DNA of 64,000 bases from Selaginella tamariscina (taxonomy: Eukaryota; Streptophyta; Lycopodiopsida; Selaginellales; Selaginellaceae). The stretch spans positions 186,001 through 250,000 of the forward strand of contig PUQB01000048.1 in NCBI GenBank assembly GCA_003024785.1, in the 5' to 3' direction. Each line of letters opens with the position of its first letter. The first letter of the stretch is position 1. A program made the position numbers and the translations under genes. Shown piece by piece: positions 1 to 11,013 of this stretch. The notes under the pieces are model-generated. The model made no database searches and was not told the origin of the DNA. It was given only the letters and a program-made list of their open reading frames with translations.

Positions 1-3000
1 CTTTTTGCCTTTCAAGTAACTCCTACGTCCTCTTCTACCTTTCCTGTATCCGACTCTCCTGTTTTTCAATCTCCTTCTCCTACTCCTTCTCCTTCTCCTC
101 CTTCTTCCCTACCATCCAAGTATCACGCCTTTAAGGACGTTTTTGACAAGCACAAGGCTGCAGTTCTTCCTGTTCACAGGTCCTACGACTGTCCTATTGA
201 TCTTGCGGAAGGAAAGACTCCACCGTTCGGACCGATTTATGCATTGTCACCCACAGAGTTGGAGGTTCTTCGTCAGTACATCGAGGACAACTTGGCATCC
301 GGCTTCATTCGTCACTCAAAGTCCCCTGCAGGAGCTATCTTCTTTGTCAAGAAGAAGGATGGGAGTTTACGTTTGGTTGTGGACTACAGGGGTTTGAATC
401 AAGTCACCATTCGGAATCGGTACCCGTTGCCATTGATCCCGGAACTTCTCGATCGGCTGCGAGGAGCAAAGGTGTTCACGAAGATCGACTTACGAGGGGC
501 CTACAACCTTGTACGGATTCGTCCAGGCGATGAGTGGAAGACTGCCTTTCGTACAAGGTATGGACATTCGAGTACACGGTGATGCCCTTCGGCCTTACCA
601 ATGCCCCAGCCGTGTTCCAACACATGGTGAACGACATCTTTCGTGACTTCTTGGACCAGTTTGTGGTGATCTACCTCGACGACATTTGATTTTCTCCAAG
701 GACCAGGCGGCACATGACAAGCATGTACGACTAGTTCTAGAGCGGCTTCGCGAGCATGGCCTGTACACGAAGTTGGAGAAGTGTTTTTTCGACAGGGATT
801 CGTGGAGTTCTTGGGCTACATCGTCTCTCCTGGCGTTTCCATGGACATGCACAAGGTGAAGACCATCGTGGAGTGGGAGAGGCCCAAGTCGTACGAGATG
901 TACAATGTTTCCTTGGCTTTGCAAACTTCTACAGGCGGTTCATACAGGACTTCTCCAAGCGTGTACTTCCACTCACGGAACTCACCAAGCGCACAGGGTT
1001 TTCTCTTGGTCCGACAAGGCGGAACATGCATTCACAACACTCAAGGACGTTCACGACAGCTCCGATTTTAGCACATCCTGACCTTCTCGTCCTTTCTTCG
1101 TTGAAGCAGATGCCTCGGATTTTGCAGTAGGATCCGTCCTATCAAGTTGGAGAAGACAAGTTGCTTCATCCTGTAGCTTTTCACTCTCGTAAGTTCCTTC
1201 GGAGATCAATTACGAGATTCATGACAAGGAACTCAAGGCCATTGTGGATTCGTTTGAGGAGTGGCGGCATTTCCTGGAAGGTGCTGCACATCCTGTACAA
1301 GTTCTTACGGATCACAAGAACCTGGAGTATTTCAAACGGCTCGAGTTCTCAGTCGGCGACAGGCTAGGTGGGCGAGTTCCTATCACGTTTTGACTTCGTC
1401 ATCGTCTACAGGCCCGGTTTTCGGAATGGCAAGGCGGACGCATTGTCTAGGCGCTCTTACCTTGCACCAAGCCCGGGCGATCCTGCATTGACTGTCAAAG
1501 GCAAGTGTTGTTGGGTCCTGATCGATTCCGGCTTGCGGCACTGCAGGTTCATCAGGCTCCAGCAAATTCAACACTCCTACAGGACATCCGTTCGCAGTTG
1601 GCTACAGACGACTTGGCAAAGAATGTGTTCTCACACATTCATCCTGACGTTGCAAGTTCCTCTTCCTCCAGTTCCCGTCCAGACTACAAGTGTTCACCAT
1701 ACAGGATGGACTCCTGTACCGGGAAGGTCTCCTGTACGTTCCTGTTGGTATTTCAGGACTCGTGTGGTACAGGATTGTCATGATACCCCGGCTACAGGAC
1801 ATTTTGGTGTGGCCAAGACAGTGGAGTTGGTGACTCGCAACTATTGGTGGCCTGGGTTGCGAGGTTTTGTGGAAAGGTTTGTACGGAGTTGTGACACTTG
1901 TAACAGGTCGAAGATGCCTCATCATGCACCCTCTGGTCTTCTTCGTCCTCTTCCTGTTCCTTCTGCTCCTTGGAGATCCATTTCTATGGATTTCCTCACA
2001 GATCTTCCTCCTTCTCGTGGATTCGATGCAGTTCTTGTGGTGGTTGACCGTTTCACCAAGCAGGCTCATTTCCTACCCTGCAACAAGACAGCTACAGGTC
2101 AGACAACTGCTGAGTTGGTGATCCGTGAGTGTTCCGACATCATGGTCTTCCTGAGAGCATTGTTTCCGATCGAGGTCCACAATTCATGTCCAAGTTTTGG
2201 CGAGAGCTTCTTCGGAGTCTACAGGTTAAAGCGGATCTTTCTTCAGGATATCACCGCAAACTGATGGGCAGTCCGAACGCACAATTCAGACCTTGGAACA
2301 GTATCTTCGTTGCTTCATCAGTTACCAGCAGGACAACTGGTTGGACCTTCTTCCAATGGCGGAGTTTGCCTACAACAACTCCGTTCACGCATCTACAGGA
2401 CAGACACCTTTCTTTGCTCTTACAGGCCACCATCCACGTTTTGACTTTGCTCCTCCGCTTCTCCTTCTTCCGCTCCTGCAGTACAGGATCGTCTCCAGCA
2501 TCTTCGTCAGGTACAGGATGATCTCCGGTTCATCTTCAGCAGGCACAGGAACGATACAAGCATCATGCTGATGCTCACCGTCAGCCGGCACCTGCATACA
2601 AGATTGGTGATCTCGTGTGGCTTCTTCGTCGACACATTCGCACCAACAGGCCTTCTTCTAAGTTGGATTTTCAACGATTGGGCCCTTACAGGATCGTGGC
2701 GGAGGTAAATCCTGTAGCTTTCCGACTCGAGTTACCATCGGTGAAACTTCATCCTGTGTTTCACACCTCCTTGTTGGAGCCGTATCATCCTTCTTCTCTT
2801 CCTGGTCGTGCTTCTTCTCCTCCCCTCCTGTGGTCATTGACACTGAACCTGAGTACGAAGTTGCAGCCATCCTTGATTCTCGTCTTCATCGCGCCAACTC
2901 AATACTTGGTGGATTGGAAAGGTTATTTGCCTACTGATCGCACTTGGGAACCTGCATCCAACTTACTCCATGCTTCTTCCAAAGTTGCTGCCTTCCATCG

Positions 3001-3060
3001 GCATTATCCTGCTAAACCAGGTCCCAAGACTCGTGGAACTCGTCTTTAGGGAGGAGGTGC
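1..3060 (+). mobile_element. GyA1: Ty3/gypsy chromovirus, pol region (5' end outside window)
   Basis: This is a broken internal region of a Ty3/gypsy retrotransposon reading on the plus strand. In order it shows a reverse transcriptase (about 120-1000, with the conserved KIDLRGAYN block and a YLDD-type active site), RNase H (about 1080-1460), integrase (about 1740-2570) and a C-terminal chromodomain (about 2900-3010, with YLVDWKGY and a TWEP motif). The chromodomain places it among chromoviruses, a group that targets heterochromatin. A purine-rich run just before 3061 is the expected polypurine tract. Coding is spread over several frames, so I count roughly five to ten breaks; it is a fossil. 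The same family recurs at 3594-5106 and 23178-28794. Confidence 0.9.
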
Positions 3061-3593
3061 TGTCACACCCGATACAGGATACAGGATTCCGGATACAGGA
3101 TACAGGATTGCAGGATTTCCTACAGGATATTCTACAGGATTCGGATACAGGATACGGTTCAGGATATTCCTACAGGATATGCCACAGGATATGCCTAGAG
3201 GATAAGGGACATGTGGACATCTTAGCCTCTGCATGCATGCAGTCACTTGCATGCATGCAACCACTTTTAGCACTCATGCCTAGATTAGCTTTGGAGTTGT
3301 GAGCATAAAAGCTCCGACCTAATTGTTGTACAATCAGTTACTATCAACACCAGTCTTACTACGATCATCTTGCTTGTCTTGTTCTTGTCTTGCTTCTTGT
3401 TCTCTTCCTGTCTTCCTTGGATCCTGTCTGTTCCTGTCTTGTTCCTGGATCCTGTCCTGCTCCTTCCTGTTTGTTCCTGGATCTCCGGATCCTATCTTGC
3501 TCCTGATTCCTGTTCTGTCTTGCCTTTGTCCTGTTCCTGAGTCAAGCCTTTGTTCTTGATCCTGCTCTTCCTGGTCCTGATCGTGGCTTGACA
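3061..3593 (+). repeat. 3' LTR of GyA1
   Basis: The LTR begins TGTCAC directly after the polypurine tract and ends GTGGCTTGACA, the same termini as the other GyA LTRs in the window. Its first 140 bases are made of many short TACAGGATA-like repeats. A GCATGCATGC motif occurs twice near 3230-3260. The stretch from about 3360 to 3590 is a pyrimidine-rich run of TCCTG/TTCCTG repeats. The sequence GAGCATAAAAGCTCCGACC near 3300 is common to all GyA LTRs and probably holds the promoter (ATAAAA). Confidence 0.88.
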
Positions 3594-4772
3594 ATGTCAT
3601 CCATGAAGCATGCATTTGCACAAGTGTCTAACAGGGCAAACTCCTTGAGCTCTCATTATTGAGATGAATGTGTACAGGAAACTTGAGTGATGGAATGGTA
3701 TGAGCAGCACCAATGGAGACGTCCAACTTCGTGTGTTCCTAGACAAAATGAACATTGAAGTTTTCTGACTAACTTCAGCTTCAACTTCATGCGTCTTGAA
3801 CTTCCTGGCTTTAATAGGACATTCCTCTGCCTTGTGTCCTGTTCACCATAATACAAACATAGATTCTCACTGCAACGATGTTGCTTCTCAGTAGCAAAAG
3901 TGAGACACGCTTGTATTTCTCAACCTCATAGGAATACTCTAAGGTGTCACAGGGTATGTAACAACTGTAGGATTGGTTTGCAGGAATTGCTGACGGGATT
4001 TTTCCTAACAACGCTCAACAAGCGGTTGTCGAAGCGAAGGCATGTTGCATGATCTCCGTTAATGTTTGGGCATTCGGTAACGTAAGGAGAAGGTCCTTCA
4101 CATCGTCCCAACCAAAACGGAAGTGTCCAATCAATGCAATCTCATCCCATGGAATGTTCGTGCAAAGTTGCTGAAATTTGGATGTTAGACGAAAGCTGGT
4201 CGAGATCCTTGTGTGAGCTTTCATAACTTCAATGCATGCAGAACGGTACTTATCAGGATCTCCAAAGGAGCTTCAAGGCAGCTATGAACCTTCAAAGTCT
4301 TCCATCAAATGGGTCATCACGCTCCAGCAAAGGGGCACCCAAGCCCGTGGAGATCCAACTAGTAGGATGCCAAAAGGTGCATCAGTCGAGTAGCGGGTGG
4401 TTGCATGCGGATCAAAAGCCTGATTGATTTAGGAACCCTTGGAATCAACACGATTGCCATTAACTTTTCCAGCATGCTGATCTTCGGCTCTAAAGTGTTT
4501 GATGAAGAAGAAACCACGGATGCTTGAGAGAGGCTTGCACAACAACCTTGGAGGACGCATCAATAGCTGCATGCACCGCATTGGTGGAACTTTGCAGATC
4601 TGTGACCATTTGGCACAAGTGGCCAGCTCATGAAGCATATTTGGTGCTCGCGTTGAAATTGCTCAAAATCGGCCATGATTTATGAAAGAAAAAAGAAGGA
4701 AAACGAAGGAGAAGAATCAAGGAAAAAAAGTAGTTGGAAATCGAAAAGATATGAAATCAGTTACTATCAAAC
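3594..4772 (-). mobile_element. GyA2: minus-strand GyA gag/protease remnant
   Basis: Read on the minus strand, this stretch matches the gag-protease part of the GyA copy at 23672-25780. The match includes the first gag residues near 4677, the region before the zinc knuckle, and the start of the protease at 3600-3660. It stops abruptly at 3593, where the plus-strand GyA1 LTR begins, so GyA1 most likely inserted into GyA2. The rest of GyA2 would lie left of the window. It is a broken fossil with several breaks. Short open frames seen in it on either strand are not genes. Confidence 0.85.
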
Positions 4773-5106
4773 TATCAAGCCACGATCCAGGAACAAAGAA
4801 GTGAGCAGGATTTCGAGAACAAGGAAGCTTGACTCAGAAGCAGGACATGGAGCAGGACAGGAACTAGGAACTAGGAACAAGACAAAAGCAGGAGGCAAGG
4901 AGCAAGACAAGACAAGATTGATCGTAGAAAGACTGGTGGTTGATAGTAACTGATTGTACAAAATTAGATCGAAGCTTTTATACTCACAACTCCAAGCTAA
5001 TCTGGTCATGAGCTAAAAATAGTGACTCTTATCCTTTAGGCATATCCTGCAGTATATCTTGTAGGAATATCCTGTAGGATATAGGCTCCTGTATCAGGTC
5101 TTGACA
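4773..5106 (-). repeat. 5' LTR of GyA2 (minus orientation)
   Basis: The reverse complement starts TGTCAAGACC and ends CGTGGCTTGATA, matching GyA LTR termini, and it holds the shared promoter block (CTCACAACTCC on the plus strand near 4983). At 334 bp it is shorter than the 494-881 bp of other GyA LTRs, mainly because it carries fewer copies of the internal minisatellite. It lies immediately upstream, in element sense, of the GyA2 gag. Confidence 0.85.
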
Positions 5107-6284
5107 TTAGTAAAGAAAACCCATCTGTCAAAATTCAACACTTAAAGTTGGATAAGGACATTAACAATGCATACATTGTGAGTTAGGATGTGTGCCTTGT
5201 TTAATTATAAGTGCCATTCTAACTTGACATAGATGATGAGGATGGAGACATGCCTTGACCATTAAACTAGCAAAATGTGTACTTCAAGGTGTGTGAATCA
5301 ATTACTAAATGAAAAGCTAGTTAACTCCTTAGATGCGACATACCTAGTCACAGTATTAAGTCTTTAACATGTTTTCTCTACATGTACCCTACTTAATGTA
5401 TGTGATGGAGGCTCTCTTGGCATGTTTTCCTAATGTTTAACTACCCAATTAGATTCAAAACTAAAGAAAATGGAAGAATTTTTAAAAGATAAGTTTTACC
5501 TTAATCTAAAGTTTATTGAAATGTTTATCAATAACCAATTAAATTATTATTAAACAGTGTTGGATTGACAATTTGATTTAAACTATGGTTTAAATCACCA
5601 AAATAAACTATGGTGATTTAAATTAATAACTTTAAACCAATTTATATAATGATTTTAATGATTTTAAATTAAATTAAATATATAAATTTTATATTCTTTA
5701 ATTTTATGAATACTTTTTCAAATTATTCATTATATAATTATTAATATATTATTTATATTAAAAATTAAGGTTTACTATTTATGAATAATAAAACCATAGT
5801 TTAAACCAAAAAAGTTAATTCATTAGATAGAGCTATTCATAAATTCTCGACAACATGATATTTCAATATATAATAATAATCACCTTAAAAATAAAATAAC
5901 AATATATTCAAAAGTATGACAATGGCTGACAGAGCCAAATATCAAAAATAAATATGAATTGAAATATAAATTTCTTTTATGAACTAAAAGATAATGAAAT
6001 AACAATAAAGAAACTAATTAAACCCCCACTCACAATTTATGTTGAATTGAAATGCTAAAAAGCTTATTATAATCTTCTTTATTTATATAAAGATCCTGAC
6101 TTGAAATATTTTCAATATGGAACTCTGCGAAATCTAGCATGGACCTATGTATGATTTAAACCACTAATCTCGTACCCTGATATTGTTACATGGTAATTGT
6201 TATATCTAGAACCATCAACATATTTTGGTGGTTCACGACAACCGAAGTGTCAATATACTCATGGAAATGTTTGCCCAAGCTCTC
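5107..6284. other. AT-rich spacer
   Basis: This is AT-rich intergenic DNA with no credible coding region. A possible MITE at 5576-5808 is listed separately. Nothing else recognisable was seen. Confidence 0.6.
5576..5808. repeat. MITE-like inverted-repeat element (tentative)
   Basis: A stretch of about 230 bp is bounded by inverted copies of a 15-base sequence: TTTAAACTATGGTTT on the left and its complement, AAACCATAGTTTAAA, on the right. The interior is very AT-rich and non-coding. A second AAACTATGGT copy lies just inside the left end. I see no convincing target duplication, so this could also be chance in AT-rich DNA. Confidence 0.3.
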
Positions 6285-6400
6285 GAGTGCCGCCATTTTG
6301 GAGGCTTGGGGCCCAGGAGGCCTGGGCTCGAATATTCTAGAATATTCTAGAATATTTTAGAATATTCTTTCTGGTTAGCAGTATTGGCCCCAGTCGGCAA
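6285..6400 (+). repeat. Left terminal and subterminal repeat of the MULE
   Basis: It holds the terminal inverted repeat, a GGCCCAGGAGGCCTGGG near-palindrome, four GAATATTCTAGAATATT-type repeats and the subterminal motif CAGTCGGCA. The same arrangement occurs at 16119-16255 in the deleted copy. Subterminal motif clusters are usual transposase-binding sites in DNA transposons; binding here is inferred. Confidence 0.75.
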
Positions 6401-6854
6401 AAAAGAATTCTATTATAACTATTGTATTTCTATCTTATTTTTTTTATATTAGCTTAATTTATTAAATATACATTAGCTAAAGTTTCTTCTCATCTTAAGT
6501 AAAGCTGCAGTTCTCGAACCACCAGCTAGGCTTGGACGTGGAGGTGTTTGAGTAGGTAATTCTCTGGTCTAATGTTCTCTGCGAGCTTGTTTGTTGCCAA
6601 TCTAGAGAGTTCAAAACTCTTCTCGGTTTCTTATAATATTCCTTCCGGCTCGATGGCAGCTAACAACGATGACCCGGTTCTGGAACCAATAACCAAGCCT
6701 CTTGAAAACGGTCAGCGGTGTTAACGAGGATCGTGTTCGTCAACGCCAGAGGGTTTGGCCTCTTCGACTTCTTCTCAGAGCTTTGCAGCACCAAGAGAAC
6801 TAACAAGTCATCCTGCCACATAGACCAAGTTAAACTTGAACTTGAATAGCTAGC

Positions 6855-9490
6855 TTACCTTAATTTTGTCACGGTATCCAGCCTCGTGCACGGTAGACGC
6901 TGTAAGTCCCTGCAACCTCCAAGTTGATTACTGCAGCCGCCTGAATCACGCCGAAACAGAAAGAGAACTCGCGAAGACGACCATGAACCACTCGCTGCCA
7001 AGTGCATTCCACTGAACTGCAAGGCCTCCTCAAACTTCACCGGATCTAGCTGCACAATTGTCCTTGTTGATGCTAGCACCTCCATATACAAGCTCATTGG
7101 GCAAGTCGAGGATGATGAGGTTGAAGCGTATTCACCACTTCCTGGAACATGTTTGTGACTCACCGTATGTAGTCTGTCAACCTGTTGTCGGAGCTTGGTG
7201 TACACCTCTGTCTGGGAAGCACCCGATCGAAGAAAGACTACTCTCTCCTCCATATCGCACACAGCCAGGTTCATAGGATCCGCCAGGGTCGGGATGAAGG
7301 TCATCAGGTCGTCCTTGATGTCCAAACTAGCTACAGTGGCTGCACTCATTGATTGTAAAGTCGATTACCGGTGGAGGTGCTGTAGAAGAGCTTGGTCCCG
7401 CTCCCGATCCCTTTGCAGGTGTAGCTGTCTTCCGTACCATTCTTCTTCTTGCTCTTCTTGATAGCCTCTACTTCGTCCGGCTCCCAACAATCGTTGGTAG
7501 ATCATTGCCGTGCACGTCGAATAGTGAGCTCTCCCAAGCTGGTGGCTGTTGTGAAGACAGTCGAGCCAGAATGGAACATGCTCTCGTTCAAATGGTGTTA
7601 GAGCTCCTCTGCTCTTCGACCGCATGTGAGGCTCGCTTGTATGATCTGTCCACAGCTTCATCGTCTGAGACGGTGCCATTTTCTTTTGCCAGTATGAACT
7701 TGTAACACAAAGTCAGACAGTAGCAATGCTAGATGAAAGTTACCTCCATATCATCCGACGCACAGACTCCTCACGCTCCAAAAACTCATTCAGCTCCATC
7801 AAATAAGTGAACCGTATGCAGTCTGGAAGGCTGAAAGACCAGGCACTTGCTCCGAGTTTGCATCTCGTCAAAACCAGCTCATGAAGTCGACATCCGTTCC
7901 AATTCTTCACCATCCTCTCGCAACCCCTTAAGGATCTGAATGGCTTCCTCGCGCACAGCCTTCCAATATAAGTCCAAGGTGAACCACTTGATTCACTCTT
8001 TGTCCTGCATGCCTGGTAGCCCAAGTGTCTGTTGTTCTGCCTTGGATTCGAGACGGGTGAGCTTGTTCAAGTATCGGAGTCGCAGCATGTTTGGAATCTT
8101 CACCTTTGACATCGCATACAACTTCTCAATGCCCATCCAGCGACACTGCTTATGAGAGATATTCGTCACCTTCTGGAACCACTCCTCCCCCAAGTCTAGG
8201 TCTATGATGGAGAGGAACTTGTGCATACGCTTGTCATGCTTCTTGTACACTAGCTGCTTTAGGTTCACTCAAGATGTGGATTGCCTTAGCATTGGTGACT
8301 GCTCTATGAGATATCGTCGATCTCGTTCTGCACATAGAATAAGTTAAAACTTCTTTCCTATAAATCAAATCAGAGGTTACCTTAAAAAGGATCTTTGAGC
8401 AGATCAGGTTCGGAAGAGGATGCCAAGCCGTCTTTCCTGTTGAACTCTCCTTCCACTTCCGCACCTCAAGACGATGAACCTCCGTGAGTGTCGAGGATTT
8501 TTGAGTTCCTTCGATACTAGTGCAGACCGCCTTATAGCGAGGAGAATATGTGGTAGCGTTGTTTCCACAGATGTTGCTGAAGATCTGTTCAAAGAAACTG
8601 TAAGTCTAAACTCTTAACAAAAAGAAAGAAAATACTCACATGTTAATCGATTGGAACATCGAAACCAGTTGAAGATTGTCGAGGTTCTCCGTGGAGATGA
8701 AACTCGATTGAACGTGAATAGCCCATCGTTGGTTGTCCTTGCATCTCCCGGTACAGCTTCTGCAAAGCCTGTAGCCTATGGTTCCCGTCCTAGCAGTTGA
8801 ACTTCCGGTTTGAGAGCCTTGAAGCCCACTGTTTGTACTCCAGCTGAGTAAGAGCTTGCTCGAAAGATTGGTGCTGCTCGTACTGAACTGTGTCCTTCGA
8901 CAGCTCCGATAGCTCCTCAACAATGAGTCGATTCCGATGGACATAATGAACAAGGCACACCAGCCTGTCCAAGTCCCTGGGTTCACTCGTCGAACCACCT
9001 CGTTGAATGTCTACAGATGGGCACATCAGGAGGATCACCAAGTCCCTTGATAGTAATTTTGTCGAGCAGGTTCGCTGAGCTCTCCAAATGCAGGCTCGCC
9101 GGTATGCTGTATAACTCCTTCGGCTCCTTATCGCTCTTCGCCTTCTTGCCTTTTGATCAGCTTTCCCGCGGCCTCTCTTTTTGCTGACTGCCTCCTCCAA
9201 GTCGTCCTCGCTAGCTTCAACTGCCTCTGTCATCTGCACTTGCTCGTTCAGGACTGCAACCTCAGCGGATGAAGGAGGCAACTGCGACGAGCTCTCCGGG
9301 AAATCTGTGATTGTTGGTGGAGGCTGTTCTGCTCAACTGCTACTACTCCAGACTGAGTCACTGGAGGATCCTCCTTTGCTACATTAGATGGTTCTCCTCT
9401 CTTGCCTCGCTTCTGCTTCGATATCCTCTTCTCTTCCCGTGGCTCTTCATCAGGCGCAGTCTCTAGTAGACGTTTTGAAGCTCTCACCAT
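6855..9490 (-). pseudogene. MULE-borne second gene: basic protein with DGNHR (ParB/sulfiredoxin-like?) motif
   Basis: This is a spliced minus-strand gene. A non-coding first exon donates at 9566 (CACAAG|GTTAGT) and joins an exon starting at 9500. The first ATG is at 9490 (MVRASKRL); an upstream reading start lies in the intron, so I reject it. The N-terminus is charged, with basic clusters such as KKRGRGKADQKARRRR (possible nuclear signal). Near 8789 comes DGNHRLQALQKLYREMQG, which resembles the DGxHR box of ParB/Srx-fold proteins. Introns with GT-AG ends fit at 8598-8639, 8328-8380 and 7699-7743. Clear exons encode FFEQIFSNICGNNATTYSP (8597-8381), a leucine-rich stretch (8268-7993) and residues around MSAATVASLDIKDDLM (7349-6855). 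A stop (TAG) precedes DGNHR, and frame changes occur near 9290, 8700 and 8000, so this copy is degenerate. The function is unknown; it occupies the place of the accessory gene in two-gene MULEs such as MuDR. Confidence 0.6.
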
Positions 9491-9500
9491 TTTGTAAACT

Positions 9501-9566
9501 CTGGAAAGCAAACACACAAGTCAATTGATGAGGAGACAAAATAAAAAAACAAACAAAGATGACTAA
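9501..9566 (-). other. 5' UTR intron of the minus-strand MULE gene
   Basis: On the minus strand the donor CACAAG|GTTAGT lies at 9566 and the acceptor TTTCCAG at 9501, giving a 66-nt intron. The first ATG (9490) follows ten bases after the acceptor. The same donor context (CCACAAG|GTATTTT) recurs in most units of the hairpin array upstream. Confidence 0.55.
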
Positions 9567-10530
9567 CCTTGTGGCTGCCGACTCAAGCTAGATGGTGCCG
9601 ACCCTCTCAGTCGGCAGAGAGATGTAGAAGAACAAATCCTGCCGACTGAGATAGTTTGTGCCGACTCTGTCAGACGGCACTGAAGAGATAATGGTGCCGA
9701 CTGAGATAGGATGGTGCCGTCCCTCTCAGACGGCACAAATGGGAAGACCCATTAACTGTTTTAAAAAAATACTTGAGACGCAAAGAAAAAAAAATAATTC
9801 AAAATACCTTGTGGCTGCCGACTGAAGAAGGATGGTGCCGTCACTCTCAGTCGGCACAAATGGGAAGACACATTAACTCTGAAAAAAAAACATTGTTATA
9901 CGGATACTTGAGCCGCAAAGCAAAAATAAAAAAATTCAAAATACCTTGTGGCTGCCGACTGAAGAAGGATGGTGCCGTCACTCTCAGTCGGCACAAATGA
10001 GAAGACACATTAACTCTGAAAAAAAAACAATGTGATACGAATACTTGATCCAGAAAGCAAAAAATAAATAATCGAAAATACCTTGTGGCTGCCGACTGAA
10101 CTAGGATGGTGCCGTCACTCTCAGTCGGCACAAATGGGAAGACCCATTAACTCTGAAAAAAAAACCTTGTGATACGAATACTTGAGCCAGAAAGCAAAAA
10201 AAAAAAATCGAAAATACCTTGTTTTTGCCGACTGAACCAGGATGGTGCCGTCACTCTCAGTCGGCACAAATGGAAAGACCCATTAACTCTGAAAAAAAAA
10301 CATTGTGACACGTATACTTGAGCCGCAAGGAAAAAAATAAATAAATCGACGATACCTTGTGTTTGCCGACTGAACCAGGATGGTGCCGTCTCTCAGTCGG
10401 CACAAATGAAGACCCTATATCTCTGGAAAAAGAAATACTTTGAGCAGCAAATCATAAAATACAGAAATTACACATACCTTGTGGCCGCCCTGAGCAGGAT
10501 GGTGCCGAAATCTAAATCGGCACAGAAATC
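9567..10530. repeat. Tandem array of 137-bp hairpin units between the two MULE genes
   Basis: Units start with CCTTGTG at 9807, 9944, 10081, 10218, 10355 and 10477, giving spacings of 137, 137, 137, 137 and 122. A more diverged, compound copy starts at 9567. A full unit has TGCCGACTGA, about 20 bases including GGATGGTGCCGTC, then TCAGTCGGCA, so the arms form a perfect 10-bp stem; a poly-A tract and a GATACTTGAGCC block follow. On the minus strand each unit ends CCACAAG|GTATTTT, which looks like a copied first exon plus splice donor. The array lies where the promoters of the two divergent genes should be. A regulatory or transposase-binding role is inferred from the shared CAGTCGGCA motif at both element ends. 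Confidence 0.85.
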
Positions 10531-11013
10531 TCCATTGATACTTGGGCGCTGCACGAATCGAGTCGAAATGGATGGCGCCGCAGTGGAAACCGTAACTCTG
10601 AGATCTGAGATTGAAAAAACCCTCTGGATCTGCCAGTGGAAACAGATCTGAGATTGAAAGAACCCTAGCCGCAATGGAAACAGTAAACCCTATCTACCAA
10701 AAAACCCTAGCCGCAATGAAAACAGTGAACCCTACGGAATAAATGTGACATTAATATTTAGGGTTTATTTTAAAATATGTGAATAATTGGTAAATGTGAA
10801 GATATTTCAAATCATAAAAGGTAGAAATTAAATTAAATCGGTGATACTAGAGAGGACATCATTAAGAACACTGTGAACTGGGCAGCATAGAATTAATTAT
10901 ATACAAACGTGTATTCACGTTTATTTAACGATTGTAATTTTTTTTTGGTGAGAAAGTGTGTTTAATCTTTTGCTTTGCTTTCCTAAACCACCGAGCTTTC
11001 TCCTTGCGTTGTC
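10531..11013 (+). promoter_or_regulatory. Probable promoter/leader of the MULE transposase
   Basis: This non-coding stretch between the last hairpin unit and the transposase ATG holds two similar copies of an AACCCTAGCCGCAATGGAAACAG-like segment (about 10660-10735) and then AT-rich sequence. No single clear TATA box stands out. The call rests on position only. Confidence 0.35.

Noticed and set aside
3323-3621. Open frames of Ser/Leu/Cys or Asp/Gln-rich protein in GyA LTRs (also near 20985, 24342 and 24413)
   Set aside because: They arise from TCCTG/CAGGA minisatellites in LTRs and appear in several frames and both strands.
8636-9281. Bacterial contamination suggested by the DGNHR (ParB-like) motif
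   Set aside because: The coding is interrupted by GT-AG introns and lies within a MULE with plant-type transposase, so it is eukaryotic.
9567-10530. Regular repeats resembling a CRISPR array
   Set aside because: Units are 137 bp with conserved whole-unit sequence, no unique spacers, and lie in a plant transposon; it is a tandem repeat.
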